DNA of 64,000 nucleotides from [Clostridium] clostridioforme AGR2157 (GTDB lineage Bacteria > Bacillota > Clostridia > Lachnospirales > Lachnospiraceae): assembly GCF_000424325.1 (NCBI RefSeq), contig NZ_AUJR01000028.1:1-64000 (forward strand), written 5' to 3'. The notes under the pieces were generated by a model. It did no database searches. It worked only from the letters and a program-made list of their open reading frames with translations, and was not told the DNA's origin. The stretch's first letter is position 1. Every line of letters starts with the position of its first letter. Below, one piece after another: positions 48,104 through 56,411 of the stretch. Both the position numbers and the translations under genes were made by a program.

Positions 48104-48859
48104 ATGTTACAATATCTTATTGTGTGCCCGTTGGTATTCCTGGCCGGACTGGTGGATTCCATTGCAGGAGGAGGCGGGCTTATTGCCCTACCTGCATATC
48201 TCATCGCAGGGGTGCCCGCCCATGTGGCACTGGGTACCAATAAACTCAGCTCCGCCATGGGCACAACTGTTTCCACGGCCCGCCTGGCAAAGCACGGTTT
48301 CCTGAAGGGAAAGGTGTTCATGGCGGTCTGTTCCTCGGCGGCAGCCCTGACAGGATCGGCCCTGGGAGCCCATCTGGCCCTCATGGTGCCGGAATCTGTC
48401 ATCAAGCACATGATGATTGTGGTGCTGCCCGTTGTAGCGTTTTACGTGCTCAGGAACAAGGATATGGGAGCGAGGGACAGGGCGGATGATATTTCCAGAA
48501 ACAAGGTGTTTGCCATCTGCATAGCGGCAGCCTTTTTTGTGGGGGGATATGACGGCTTTTACGGACCCGGAACAGGAACATTCCTGATTCTGATTCTCAC
48601 AGGGGCCGCCGGGCTGGACGCCCGCAGCGCCTCCGCCCAGACAAAGGTAATCAACCTTTCCTCTAATATTGCGGCCCTTGTGGCCTTCATTGCCACCGGA
48701 AATGTCTGCTACCCGCTGGGGCTTATGGCAGGTGTCTGTTCCATCGCGGGACACTACATTGGGGCAGGCATGGTGGCCCACGACGGTCAGAGGGTGGTCC
48801 GTCCCGTGGTACTGGTGGTGCTTGGGGTATTGTTCATTAAAATAGTAAGCGGCACATAG
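48104..48859 (+). CDS. TauE/SafE-family permease
   Basis: A 251-residue membrane protein with about eight hydrophobic segments and the family repeat (GLVDSIAGGGGLIALPAYL and GGYDGFYGPGTGTFLILIL). The GGGGL and PGTGTF loops are the more classical form of the family than the copy inside the sulfoglycolysis operon. Cargo unknown; sulfite or small organic acids are possible. ATG 48104 follows AAGAGGA. Confidence 0.85.
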   Translation: MLQYLIVCPLVFLAGLVDSIAGGGGLIALPAYLIAGVPAHVALGTNKLSSAMGTTVSTARLAKHGFLKGKVFMAVCSSAAALTGSALGAHLALMVPESVIKHMMIVVLPVVAFYVLRNKDMGARDRADDISRNKVFAICIAAAFFVGGYDGFYGPGTGTFLILILTGAAGLDARSASAQTKVINLSSNIAALVAFIATGNVCYPLGLMAGVCSIAGHYIGAGMVAHDGQRVVRPVVLVVLGVLFIKIVSGT

Positions 48860-48877
48860 GAAATAGGAGTGAATCGT

Positions 48878-49834
48878 ATGAAATGGAAAAAATTTACATT
48901 AACTACCACAACTCAGGCGGTAGACCTGATTAGCAGCATGTTTGACGACATTGGTATAGAAGGAATCGAAATCGAGGACAATGTGCCCCTGACAGAGAAG
49001 GAGACAAAGGGAATGTTTATTGACATCCTCCCTGAGCTTCCTCCGGACGAAGGGGTTGCCAGGATAAGCTTTTACCTGGATGATGACGCGGATGTGGCGG
49101 ATTATCTCAAACGGGTGGAAGAGGGCCTGGACGAGCTGTCCCCATTTGCGGACCTGGGTGCCAGGACCATCACCGCGTCGGAGACAGAGGACAAGGACTG
49201 GATCAACAACTGGAAACAGTACTTTAAGCCCTTTACAGTGGACGATATCCTGATTAAGCCTACCTGGGAGACTATCCCGGAGGAGCACAAGGACAAGCTT
49301 CTGGTGCAGATTGACCCGGGCACTGCCTTTGGAACCGGCATGCATGAGACCACCCAGCTGTGCATCCGGCAGCTTAAAAAGTACGTGAACCGGGACACCT
49401 TAGTACTGGACGTGGGAACTGGCAGCGGCATCCTGGGAATCACAGCCCTGAAACTGGGGGCAAAAGAGGTGTGGGGCACGGATCTGGATGAAAATGCCAT
49501 TAACGCCGTAAGGGAGAACCTGGAAGCCAACAGCATTCCTGAGAACAGGTTCCATGTGCTCCAGGGTAATATCATAGACCAGACTTCCGTAAAGGAGTGG
49601 GCAGGATACGGCAGGTACGATGTGGCGGTGGCCAACATACTGGCGGATGTCATCATTCTGCTGGTGGACGAGATACCGGCCCATCTGAAAAAGGGCGGTA
49701 TCTTCATCACCTCCGGCATCATTGATATGAAGGAAGAGGCGGTGAAGGAGGCGTTTGCACGCTGCCGGGAGCTGGAAGTGGTGGAAATCACATACCAGGG
49801 AGAATGGGTGAGCGTGACCGCCAGAAGGAAATAG
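48878..49834 (+). CDS. prmA: Ribosomal protein L11 methyltransferase
   Basis: A 318-residue AdoMet enzyme that trimethylates ribosomal protein L11. The N-terminal substrate domain is followed by QIDPGTAFGTGMHETTQLC, the AdoMet site LDVGTGSGILGITALKLG, and the catalytic VANILADVIILL. ATG 48878 follows TAGGAG; a GTG three codons earlier is in frame. Next to rsmE, as in many Firmicutes. Confidence 0.95.
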   Translation: MKWKKFTLTTTTQAVDLISSMFDDIGIEGIEIEDNVPLTEKETKGMFIDILPELPPDEGVARISFYLDDDADVADYLKRVEEGLDELSPFADLGARTITASETEDKDWINNWKQYFKPFTVDDILIKPTWETIPEEHKDKLLVQIDPGTAFGTGMHETTQLCIRQLKKYVNRDTLVLDVGTGSGILGITALKLGAKEVWGTDLDENAINAVRENLEANSIPENRFHVLQGNIIDQTSVKEWAGYGRYDVAVANILADVIILLVDEIPAHLKKGGIFITSGIIDMKEEAVKEAFARCRELEVVEITYQGEWVSVTARRK

Positions 49835-49864
49835 GATGAATAAGGAAGGACCTGAGGGAAAGCC

Positions 49865-50614
49865 ATGCATCATTTTTTTGTGAACCCTGAGCAGGTGGAG
49901 GACGGCCTGATAAGGATAACCGGACCTGACGTGAACCACATAAAGAACGTTCTGCGCATGAGGCAGGGGGAGGAAATGCTGGTCAGCGACGGCACTGGCA
50001 GGGATTACCTGTGTCAGGCAGAGGAAATCGCCGGAGGGGAGGTCACAGCCCTGATTCTTAAGACAGAGGAGGAGGGGAGGGAGCTTCCTTCCAGAATCTG
50101 GCTCTTTCAGGGACTGCCCAAATCTGATAAGATGGAGTTTATCATCCAGAAGGCCGTGGAGCTGGGGGCGGCCGGCATTGTGCCGGTGTCCACCAGGAAC
50201 ACGGTGGTCAAGCTGGAGCCGAAAAAGGAAGAGGCCAAGCGCAAGCGGTGGCAGGCCATCGCACAGAGCGCTGCCAAGCAGTCCAAGCGCAGCCTGGTTC
50301 CGCAGGTATCCGGTGTCATGACTTTAAAGGAAGCCTTTGACTATGTGGAGAGGCGGGGCTTTTGCGTGCGTCTCATTCCTTATGAACATGAGGAGGGGAT
50401 GGCCGGCACAAAGGCAGAATTAGATGCCCTTGGGCCGGGGCAGGACATTGCTGTGTTCATTGGACCGGAGGGCGGATTTGATGAACGTGAGATAGAATTG
50501 GCCCTTTCAAAAGGCGTGCGGCCCATCAGCCTGGGACGCAGGATACTGAGGACGGAGACAGCGGGCCTGGCCGTGCTGTCGGTACTTATGATGCGGCTGG
50601 AAGGGGCGCTGTAA
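49865..50614 (+). CDS. rsmE: 16S rRNA (uracil1498-N3)-methyltransferase
   Basis: A 249-residue SPOUT-fold methyltransferase. HFFVNPEQVEDG opens the PUA-like domain; KSDKMEFIIQKAVELGAAGIVPV, IGPEGGFDEREIELA and SLGRRILRTETA form the knotted AdoMet site. It modifies the decoding region of 16S rRNA. Starts 30 bp after prmA. Confidence 0.95.
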   Translation: MHHFFVNPEQVEDGLIRITGPDVNHIKNVLRMRQGEEMLVSDGTGRDYLCQAEEIAGGEVTALILKTEEEGRELPSRIWLFQGLPKSDKMEFIIQKAVELGAAGIVPVSTRNTVVKLEPKKEEAKRKRWQAIAQSAAKQSKRSLVPQVSGVMTLKEAFDYVERRGFCVRLIPYEHEEGMAGTKAELDALGPGQDIAVFIGPEGGFDEREIELALSKGVRPISLGRRILRTETAGLAVLSVLMMRLEGAL

Positions 50615-50627
50615 AGGAGTTTGTATA

Positions 50628-51782
50628 ATGGAAGCATATTTTGACAATTCAGCCACCACGCGTGTATTTGACAGCGTGAAGGATATTGTGGTGAAGACCA
50701 TGACGGAGGATTACGGCAATCCGTCCGCCAAGCACAGAAAGGGAATGGAGGCAGAGCAGTATGTGCGCCAGGCAGCGGCGGACATTGCCAAGACATTAAA
50801 GGTCAGGGATAAGGAAATCCTGTTCACCTCCGGCGGCACGGAATCCAACAACATGGCTCTCATCGGCACTGCCATGGCAAACCAGAGGGCCGGAAAGCAC
50901 ATCATCAGCACCAGAATCGAACACGCCTCGGTTTACAATCCCCTGGCGTATCTGGAGCAGCAGGGGTTTGAGGTCACATATCTGTCTGTGGACAGCCAGG
51001 GCCACATATCCCTGGAGGAGCTGGAAGCCGCCATCCGCCAGGACACCATCCTGGTATCCATCATGTATGTGAACAACGAGGTGGGGGCCATTGAGCCGGT
51101 GGAGCAGATTGCATCCCTTATCCATGGGAAGAAACCATCCATCCTTTTCCATGTGGACGCTATCCAGGCCTACGGCAAGCTTATCATACGTCCGAAGAAG
51201 CAGGGAATCGACCTGTTGTCTGTCAGCGCCCATAAGATTCACGGTCCCAAGGGAGTGGGTTTTCTCTATATTGATGAGAAGGTGAAGATTCGTCCCCTTC
51301 TCTACGGAGGCGGCCAGCAAAAGGACATGCGTTCAGGCACGGAAAATGTTCCGGGCATTGCAGGCATGGGCCGGGCGGCCAGGGAAATCTACACGGACCA
51401 TCAGCAGAAGGTGGAGTACATCACCGGCCTGAAGGACTATATGACAGACCGCATGGCGTCCCTGCCGGGCGTCACCGTCAACAGCCGCAAGGGAATGGAG
51501 AGCGCGCCCCAGATTGTCAGCGCAAGCTTTCAGGGGGTGAGAAGCGAGGTCCTTCTTCATGCCCTGGAGGATAAGGGGATCTATGTTTCTTCCGGATCCG
51601 CCTGTTCTTCCAATCACCCGGCAATCAGCGGAACCTTAAAGGCCATTGGAGTCAGGCAGGAACTGTTAGATTCTACGCTGAGGTTCAGCTTTGGCGTGTT
51701 CAACACAAAGGAAGAGATAGATTACTGTATGGAAGTCCTGGAAGAGCTCCTGCCGGTGCTGAGAAGGTACCACAGAGGCTGA
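50628..51782 (+). CDS. Cysteine desulfurase (NifS/IscS-like)
   Basis: A 384-residue PLP enzyme that removes sulfur from cysteine as a persulfide. YFDNSATTRV opens the fold, SAHKIHGPKGVGFLYI holds the PLP lysine and SSGSACSSNHP the catalytic cysteine. It lies just upstream of thiI; this pairing in Firmicutes (as with B. subtilis NifZ) indicates that it supplies sulfur for tRNA 4-thiouridine. AAAGGAG precedes the ATG. Confidence 0.93.
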   Translation: MEAYFDNSATTRVFDSVKDIVVKTMTEDYGNPSAKHRKGMEAEQYVRQAAADIAKTLKVRDKEILFTSGGTESNNMALIGTAMANQRAGKHIISTRIEHASVYNPLAYLEQQGFEVTYLSVDSQGHISLEELEAAIRQDTILVSIMYVNNEVGAIEPVEQIASLIHGKKPSILFHVDAIQAYGKLIIRPKKQGIDLLSVSAHKIHGPKGVGFLYIDEKVKIRPLLYGGGQQKDMRSGTENVPGIAGMGRAAREIYTDHQQKVEYITGLKDYMTDRMASLPGVTVNSRKGMESAPQIVSASFQGVRSEVLLHALEDKGIYVSSGSACSSNHPAISGTLKAIGVRQELLDSTLRFSFGVFNTKEEIDYCMEVLEELLPVLRRYHRG

Positions 51783-51849
51783 TACGTGTAAATGATACGT
51801 CCCCTCAGGACAATTAAGGGGACGATTAAGCGATAGAAAGAGGTAAAAG

Positions 51850-53034
51850 ATGCAGTACCAGTCATTTTTAATTAAATACGCGGAGATTGGCACCAAGGGC
51901 AAAAACCGGTATATGTTCGAGGATGCCCTCATAAAGCAGATCCGCTATGCATTAAAGAGCGTGGAGGGACAGTTTGACGTCACCAAGGAGTCAGGGCGCA
52001 TCTATGTGAAGGCGGAGACGGACTATGATTACGACGATGCAGTGGAGGCGCTGAAGCGTGTATTCGGCATAGCGGATATCTGCCCCATGGTGCAGATTGA
52101 GGATAAGGATTACGAGAGCCTGAAAAAACATGTGGTGGAGTACATGGACCAGGTTTATCCGGATAAGAACATAACCTTTAAGGTAAATGCCCGCAGGGGG
52201 GATAAACAGTATCCCGTGACCTCGGAGCAGATTAACCGTGACATGGGAGAGGCGATTCTGGAAGCGTTCCCCCGGATGCGTGTGGACGTCCATCACCCGG
52301 ATGTGGTTCTCCATGTGGAGGTGCGCCAGAGAATCAACCTGTTTTCCCTGATGATTCCCGGTCCCGGAGGCATGCCCGTGGGAACCAACGGCAGGGCCAT
52401 GCTGCTGCTGTCCGGCGGCATCGACAGCCCGGTGGCAGGGTACATGATTGCCAAGAGAGGCGTGAAGATAGACGCGGTGTATTTCCATGCCCCGCCCTAT
52501 ACCAGCGAGCGGGCGAAGCAGAAGGTGGTGGACCTGGCAAACCTGGTGGCCAGATACGCAGGGCCCATCAATCTCCATGTGGTGAATTTTACGGACATCC
52601 AGCTCTACATTTACGATAAATGCCCCCATGAGGAGCTGACCATCATCATGCGCCGCTATATGATGCGGATTGCCCAGACCATAGCGGAGCGCACCGGCTC
52701 CATCGGCCTGATTACAGGCGAGAGCATCGGACAGGTGGCCTCCCAGACATTACAGTCCCTGGCAGCCACCAATGAGGTGTGCGCCATGCCGGTGTTCCGG
52801 CCGGTCATTGGCTTTGACAAGCAGGAAATCGTGGATGTGTCTGAGAAAATCGGCACCTACGAGACATCCATCCAGCCTTACGAGGACTGCTGCACCATTT
52901 TTGTGGCCAAGCATCCGGTGACAAAGCCCAACATCAATGTGATTCACAGCTCGGAGCGCCGCCTGGAGGAGAAAATCGGCCAGCTGGTGGAGACTGCCCT
53001 GGAGACCACGGAACAGATTCTCTGTCAGGGATAA
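51850..53034 (+). CDS. thiI: tRNA 4-thiouridine synthetase
   Basis: A 394-residue protein: N-terminal ferredoxin-like and THUMP domains (about 1-170), then a PP-loop adenylation domain with LLLSGGIDSPVAGYM and TGESIGQVASQTLQ. It makes s4U at position 8 of tRNAs. There is no C-terminal rhodanese domain, the usual short Firmicute form that takes sulfur directly from its neighbouring cysteine desulfurase. AGAGG lies ahead of the ATG. Confidence 0.95.
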   Translation: MQYQSFLIKYAEIGTKGKNRYMFEDALIKQIRYALKSVEGQFDVTKESGRIYVKAETDYDYDDAVEALKRVFGIADICPMVQIEDKDYESLKKHVVEYMDQVYPDKNITFKVNARRGDKQYPVTSEQINRDMGEAILEAFPRMRVDVHHPDVVLHVEVRQRINLFSLMIPGPGGMPVGTNGRAMLLLSGGIDSPVAGYMIAKRGVKIDAVYFHAPPYTSERAKQKVVDLANLVARYAGPINLHVVNFTDIQLYIYDKCPHEELTIIMRRYMMRIAQTIAERTGSIGLITGESIGQVASQTLQSLAATNEVCAMPVFRPVIGFDKQEIVDVSEKIGTYETSIQPYEDCCTIFVAKHPVTKPNINVIHSSERRLEEKIGQLVETALETTEQILCQG

Positions 53035-53084
53035 AGGGCACAGAGGCACAACGCATCAATACAATCCGGAAACAAACATAAAAA

Positions 53085-53106
53085 AGAGTCTGCCGAGGCA
53101 GACTCT
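53085..53106 (-). terminator. Terminator of the HPr-like gene
   Basis: AGAGTCTGCC (53085-53094) pairs with GGCAGACTCT (53097-53106); on the minus strand it is followed by a run of T. It also stands 50 bp past thiI. Confidence 0.85.
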
Positions 53107-53176
53107 GATGGTTTCTGATGACTTGACTTATGTGCCTTTTCCCGCGGTCAGCGGCAGCGGGAAATGAATCAGCAGA

Positions 53177-53410
53177 TTAAGCGATGATGTATGGTGCTAA
53201 GATAGCCAGAATGTCATCAACGCCGCTCTCGGCATGAATGTTAAGGTCGATTGGCTTGGATAAATCCAGGCTGAAGATACCCATGATAGACTTAGCATCA
53301 ATCACATATCTGCCGGAAACCAAATCAAAATCAACATCAAACTTAGATAAATCATTTACAAACGACTTAACCTTGTCAATGGAATTTAACGAAATGCGAA
53401 CTGTTTTCAT
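53177..53410 (-). CDS. HPr-like protein without the active-site histidine
   Basis: A 77-residue HPr-fold protein. The Ser46 region is kept (AKSIMGIFSLDLS), so HPr kinase could phosphorylate it. The region that carries His15 in HPr (GLHARPA) reads LNSIDKVKSFVND, without histidine or the arginine, so it cannot relay PTS phosphate. That makes it Crh-like, possibly a regulatory partner of CcpA. AAGGAGG precedes the ATG; monocistronic with its own terminator. Confidence 0.82.
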   Translation of the reverse strand: MKTVRISLNSIDKVKSFVNDLSKFDVDFDLVSGRYVIDAKSIMGIFSLDLSKPIDLNIHAESGVDDILAILAPYIIA

Positions 53411-53615
53411 GAGAAAAACCCTCCTTGTGGTGTGAGTGTATGAATTATGTTTGCAGTGAATCCTGCTTTGCTTTAATACTACAGACAGGGGGACTAAAAG
53501 TCAATAGTGAGATTGCATGAAAAACGCAGTAACAATATGGTAATTTGGTTAGAGTTCCATAGGGCGGATGCCCCGCATAAAGGGTCGCGACAGACCGTGA
53601 ACAGGAGGTTTTACA

Positions 53616-54977
53616 ATGCCAAAAGCAGCCCTGCATAACCTGGGATGCAAAGTAAATGCTTATGAGACGGAAGCCATGCAGCAGCAGCTGGCGGAGCGCG
53701 GTTATGAAATCGTGCCCTTTGACCAGAAGGCTGACGTCTATATTATCAATACATGCTCCGTGACGAATATCGCGGACCGCAAATCCCGCCAGATGCTCCA
53801 CCGTGCAAAGAAGCTGAATCCGGAGGCTGTGGTGGTGGCAGCGGGCTGTTATGTCCAGGTGGCGTCCGATGCCTTGAAGGAAGACAACAGTGTGGATATC
53901 ATTATCGGCAATAACAATAAGGCGCGTCTGGCGGATATTCTGGAAGAATACATGAGGGACAGGCAGGGGGACGAAGAAGGCTATGTGCTGGATATCGCCC
54001 GCGCCGAGGAGTATGAGGAGCTTCATGTAAGCCGCCTGGGAGAACATACCAGGGCATTCATCAAGGTCCAGGACGGCTGTAATCAGTTCTGCAGCTACTG
54101 CATCATCCCGTACGCCAGAGGCAGGGTCAGAAGCCGGAAGCCGGAGGATGTGGTGGCTGAGGTGGAAGGTCTGGTGGCCCGGGGATACAGGGAAGTGGTG
54201 CTTACAGGAATCCATTTAAGCTCCTATGGAACGGAGCATATGGAAGGAAGCCCTGTAAAGGGCGGCGACTGGGACAGCGGCCCCCTGTGGGATTTGATAG
54301 AACGGATTCACCGGGTGGAGGGACTGGAGCGCATCCGTCTGGGCTCCCTGGAGCCAAGAATCATCACCAGGGAATTTGCCGGAAAGCTGGCCGGTCTGCC
54401 GGAATTCTGTCCCCATTTCCATCTCTCTCTCCAAAGCGGCTGCGACGCCACGTTAAAACGGATGAACCGCCATTATACCACGGAGGATTATCTCAGGCGC
54501 TGCGGCATACTCAGGGAGACCTTTGACCGTCCGGCCATTACCACGGATGTGATCGCGGGGTTTCCGGGAGAGACAGAGGAAGAGTTTGAGATAACCAGAA
54601 GGTTTCTGGAGACAGTGCGTTTTTATGAGATGCATGTTTTTAAATACTCCAAACGCCAGGGCACCAAGGCGGCTGTCATGGAGGACCAGGTTTTGGAGCA
54701 GGTAAAGGCACGGCGCAGTGACGTGCTGCTGGAACTGGAAAGGACCATGTCCCGTGGATACAGGGAGCGCTTTGTGGGAAGCCGGGTATCGGTCCTGTTT
54801 GAGGAAGGGGCTGAGATTGAGGGAAAATGGTATATGATAGGCCACACCCCTCAGTATGTCAGGGCAGCCCTGCCGCTGGAGGACGGAATGGACCAGGAGC
54901 AGTTTGCGGGGCGCATCATGGAGCTTTCTGCTTCGGGCCTTCTGAATGATGAGATTTTAAAGGTGGAATTTTGTTGA
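53616..54977 (+). CDS. mtaB: tRNA t6A37 methylthiotransferase
   Basis: A 453-residue radical SAM methylthiotransferase that makes ms2t6A37. The N-terminal UPF0004 domain has cysteines in LGCKVNAYE, NTCSVTN and AGCYVQ for the second cluster; QDGCNQFCSYCIIPYARG binds the radical SAM cluster; a TRAM-like end follows. The MtaB rather than MiaB assignment rests on the NLGCKVNAYE opening. AGGAGG precedes the ATG. Confidence 0.93.
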   Translation: MPKAALHNLGCKVNAYETEAMQQQLAERGYEIVPFDQKADVYIINTCSVTNIADRKSRQMLHRAKKLNPEAVVVAAGCYVQVASDALKEDNSVDIIIGNNNKARLADILEEYMRDRQGDEEGYVLDIARAEEYEELHVSRLGEHTRAFIKVQDGCNQFCSYCIIPYARGRVRSRKPEDVVAEVEGLVARGYREVVLTGIHLSSYGTEHMEGSPVKGGDWDSGPLWDLIERIHRVEGLERIRLGSLEPRIITREFAGKLAGLPEFCPHFHLSLQSGCDATLKRMNRHYTTEDYLRRCGILRETFDRPAITTDVIAGFPGETEEEFEITRRFLETVRFYEMHVFKYSKRQGTKAAVMEDQVLEQVKARRSDVLLELERTMSRGYRERFVGSRVSVLFEEGAEIEGKWYMIGHTPQYVRAALPLEDGMDQEQFAGRIMELSASGLLNDEILKVEFC

Positions 54978-55126
54978 AAAAAGGAACATATTTCCGAAAA
55001 GACGGAAGGATTGTGCGACATTTTACAGAAACATGATAATAATTAGAAAAAATTAAGAAAATAATCTATTGCCGAATAGCAAAATATAATGTAGAATAGA
55101 GAAGAATACTTAAAGGACGTGATGAC

Positions 55127-55387
55127 ATGGGCAATATAAAAGATACTCAATATTTTCAAGCTGTTCAGGACAAAAAGATAGAAGTAAGCGACGTACTGGA
55201 GCAGGTATATATTGCCTTGACTGAAAAGGGGTATAATCCCGTGAACCAGATCGTGGGTTATATCATGTCTGGGGACCCGACTTATATTACCAGCCATAAG
55301 GGGGCCAGAAGTCTTATCATGAAGGTTGAACGGGATGAGATTCTGGAGGAACTGATGGCTGTGTATATTGATGCCCGTCTGAAATAA
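55127..55387 (+). CDS. ireB: IreB-family regulatory phosphoprotein (UPF0297)
   Basis: An 86-residue protein with the family's conserved core ([38 protein letters not shown]). In enterococci IreB is phosphorylated by the PASTA kinase IreK on threonines near the N-terminus and affects cephalosporin resistance. Followed by ruvX and a DUF1292 gene, the standard order in Firmicutes. Confidence 0.92.
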   Translation: MGNIKDTQYFQAVQDKKIEVSDVLEQVYIALTEKGYNPVNQIVGYIMSGDPTYITSHKGARSLIMKVERDEILEELMAVYIDARLK

Positions 55388-55482
55388 GAACTGTTTCAGA
55401 CTGGTTCCGGGGCAATCTGCCGGGGCGCTCCAGGGGCATCCGGCCCGCCACGGGCAGGCAGGATATGCGGCGTGAATAACAG

Positions 55483-55502
55483 AAGGCCCGGGAACGGGCC
55501 TT
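55483..55502. terminator. Hairpin between ireB and ruvX
   Basis: AAGGCCCG (55483-55490) pairs with CGGGCCTT (55495-55502) around a GGAA loop. No T-run follows, so it may only slow transcription or shape the mRNA. The 220 bp between the genes hold nothing else that I recognise. Confidence 0.4.
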
Positions 55503-55606
55503 CACAGTAATGTACGGATGGATATGATGGGATGCATTCAGTTGGCCATAAGCCAGCTGCTTTTATGGTGCATTCCGATTTTTTGCGTTTACCGGAGGAA
55601 TTGAAT

Positions 55607-56032
55607 ATGAGGATAATGGGTCTGGATTTTGGCTCGAAAACAGTTGGGGTGGCAGTCTGCGATCCTTTAGGTATAACTGCCCAGACAGTGGAGACAATCA
55701 CAAGGGCCAGCGAGAATAAGATGCGTCAGACCCTTGCACGGATTGTGCAATTAATTGGTGAATACGAGATTGAACGTATTGTTCTTGGTTATCCTAAGAA
55801 TATGAACAATACAGTGGGCGAGCGCGGGGAAAAGACCCAGGAGTTCAAAGCGGCCCTGGAACGGCGCACCGGTCTTGAGGTCATCCTCTGGGACGAGCGT
55901 CTCACCACAGTGGCGGCAGAACGGGTTCTGATTGAAAGCGGAGTGCGCAGGGAAAACAGAAAAAAAAGCGTGGACCAGATTGCGGCAGCCATGATTCTGC
56001 AGGGATATCTGGACAGCCTGCAGCATATTTAG
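55607..56032 (+). CDS. ruvX: RuvX/YqgF RNase H-like nuclease
   Basis: A 141-residue RNase H-fold protein: [34 protein letters not shown] and [12 protein letters not shown] carry the acidic site, and [14 protein letters not shown] the last helix. Proposed functions are pre-16S rRNA maturation and Holliday junction cleavage. ATG 55607 follows GGAGG; the frame runs 25 codons upstream without a site. Confidence 0.93.
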   Translation: MRIMGLDFGSKTVGVAVCDPLGITAQTVETITRASENKMRQTLARIVQLIGEYEIERIVLGYPKNMNNTVGERGEKTQEFKAALERRTGLEVILWDERLTTVAAERVLIESGVRRENRKKSVDQIAAAMILQGYLDSLQHI

Positions 56033-56102
56033 GATGTAATTGGGACATGGACAAAGCAGCCGGTCCCGTCAGGCGGGACAGACAGGCGTCAGGAGAGAAG
56101 AA

Positions 56103-56387
56103 ATGGAAGAAAAGACGAGAGAAGATTTGATTACCATGGTGACGGATTCAGGAGAGTCCGTGGATTTTTATGTGTTAGAAGAAACAAGGATAAATGCAAG
56201 GAGTTATCTGCTTGTGACAGACGCGCCGGAAGGTGAGGACGGAGAGTGCTATATCCTTAAGGATATGTCAGGACAGCAGGACGCTGAGGCTGTGTATGAG
56301 TTTGTGGAAGACGACAGCGAACTGGACGCACTGATGAAAGTGTTTGAAGAACTGTTAAGCGATGCAGATGTGGACCTTGAGAAATAG
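56103..56387 (+). CDS. DUF1292 family protein
   Basis: A 94-residue acidic protein (DLITMVTDSGESVDFYVLE, YILKDMSG, FVEDDSELDALMKVFEELL). It belongs to the small DUF1292/YrzB family found after ruvX in Firmicutes; its function is unknown. ATG 56103 follows CAGGAGAG; upstream in-frame codons have no site. rnj starts 24 bp later. Confidence 0.88.
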   Translation: MEEKTREDLITMVTDSGESVDFYVLEETRINARSYLLVTDAPEGEDGECYILKDMSGQQDAEAVYEFVEDDSELDALMKVFEELLSDADVDLEK

Positions 56388-56411
56388 AATAGAAAGATTG
56401 GAGGAATCAAT

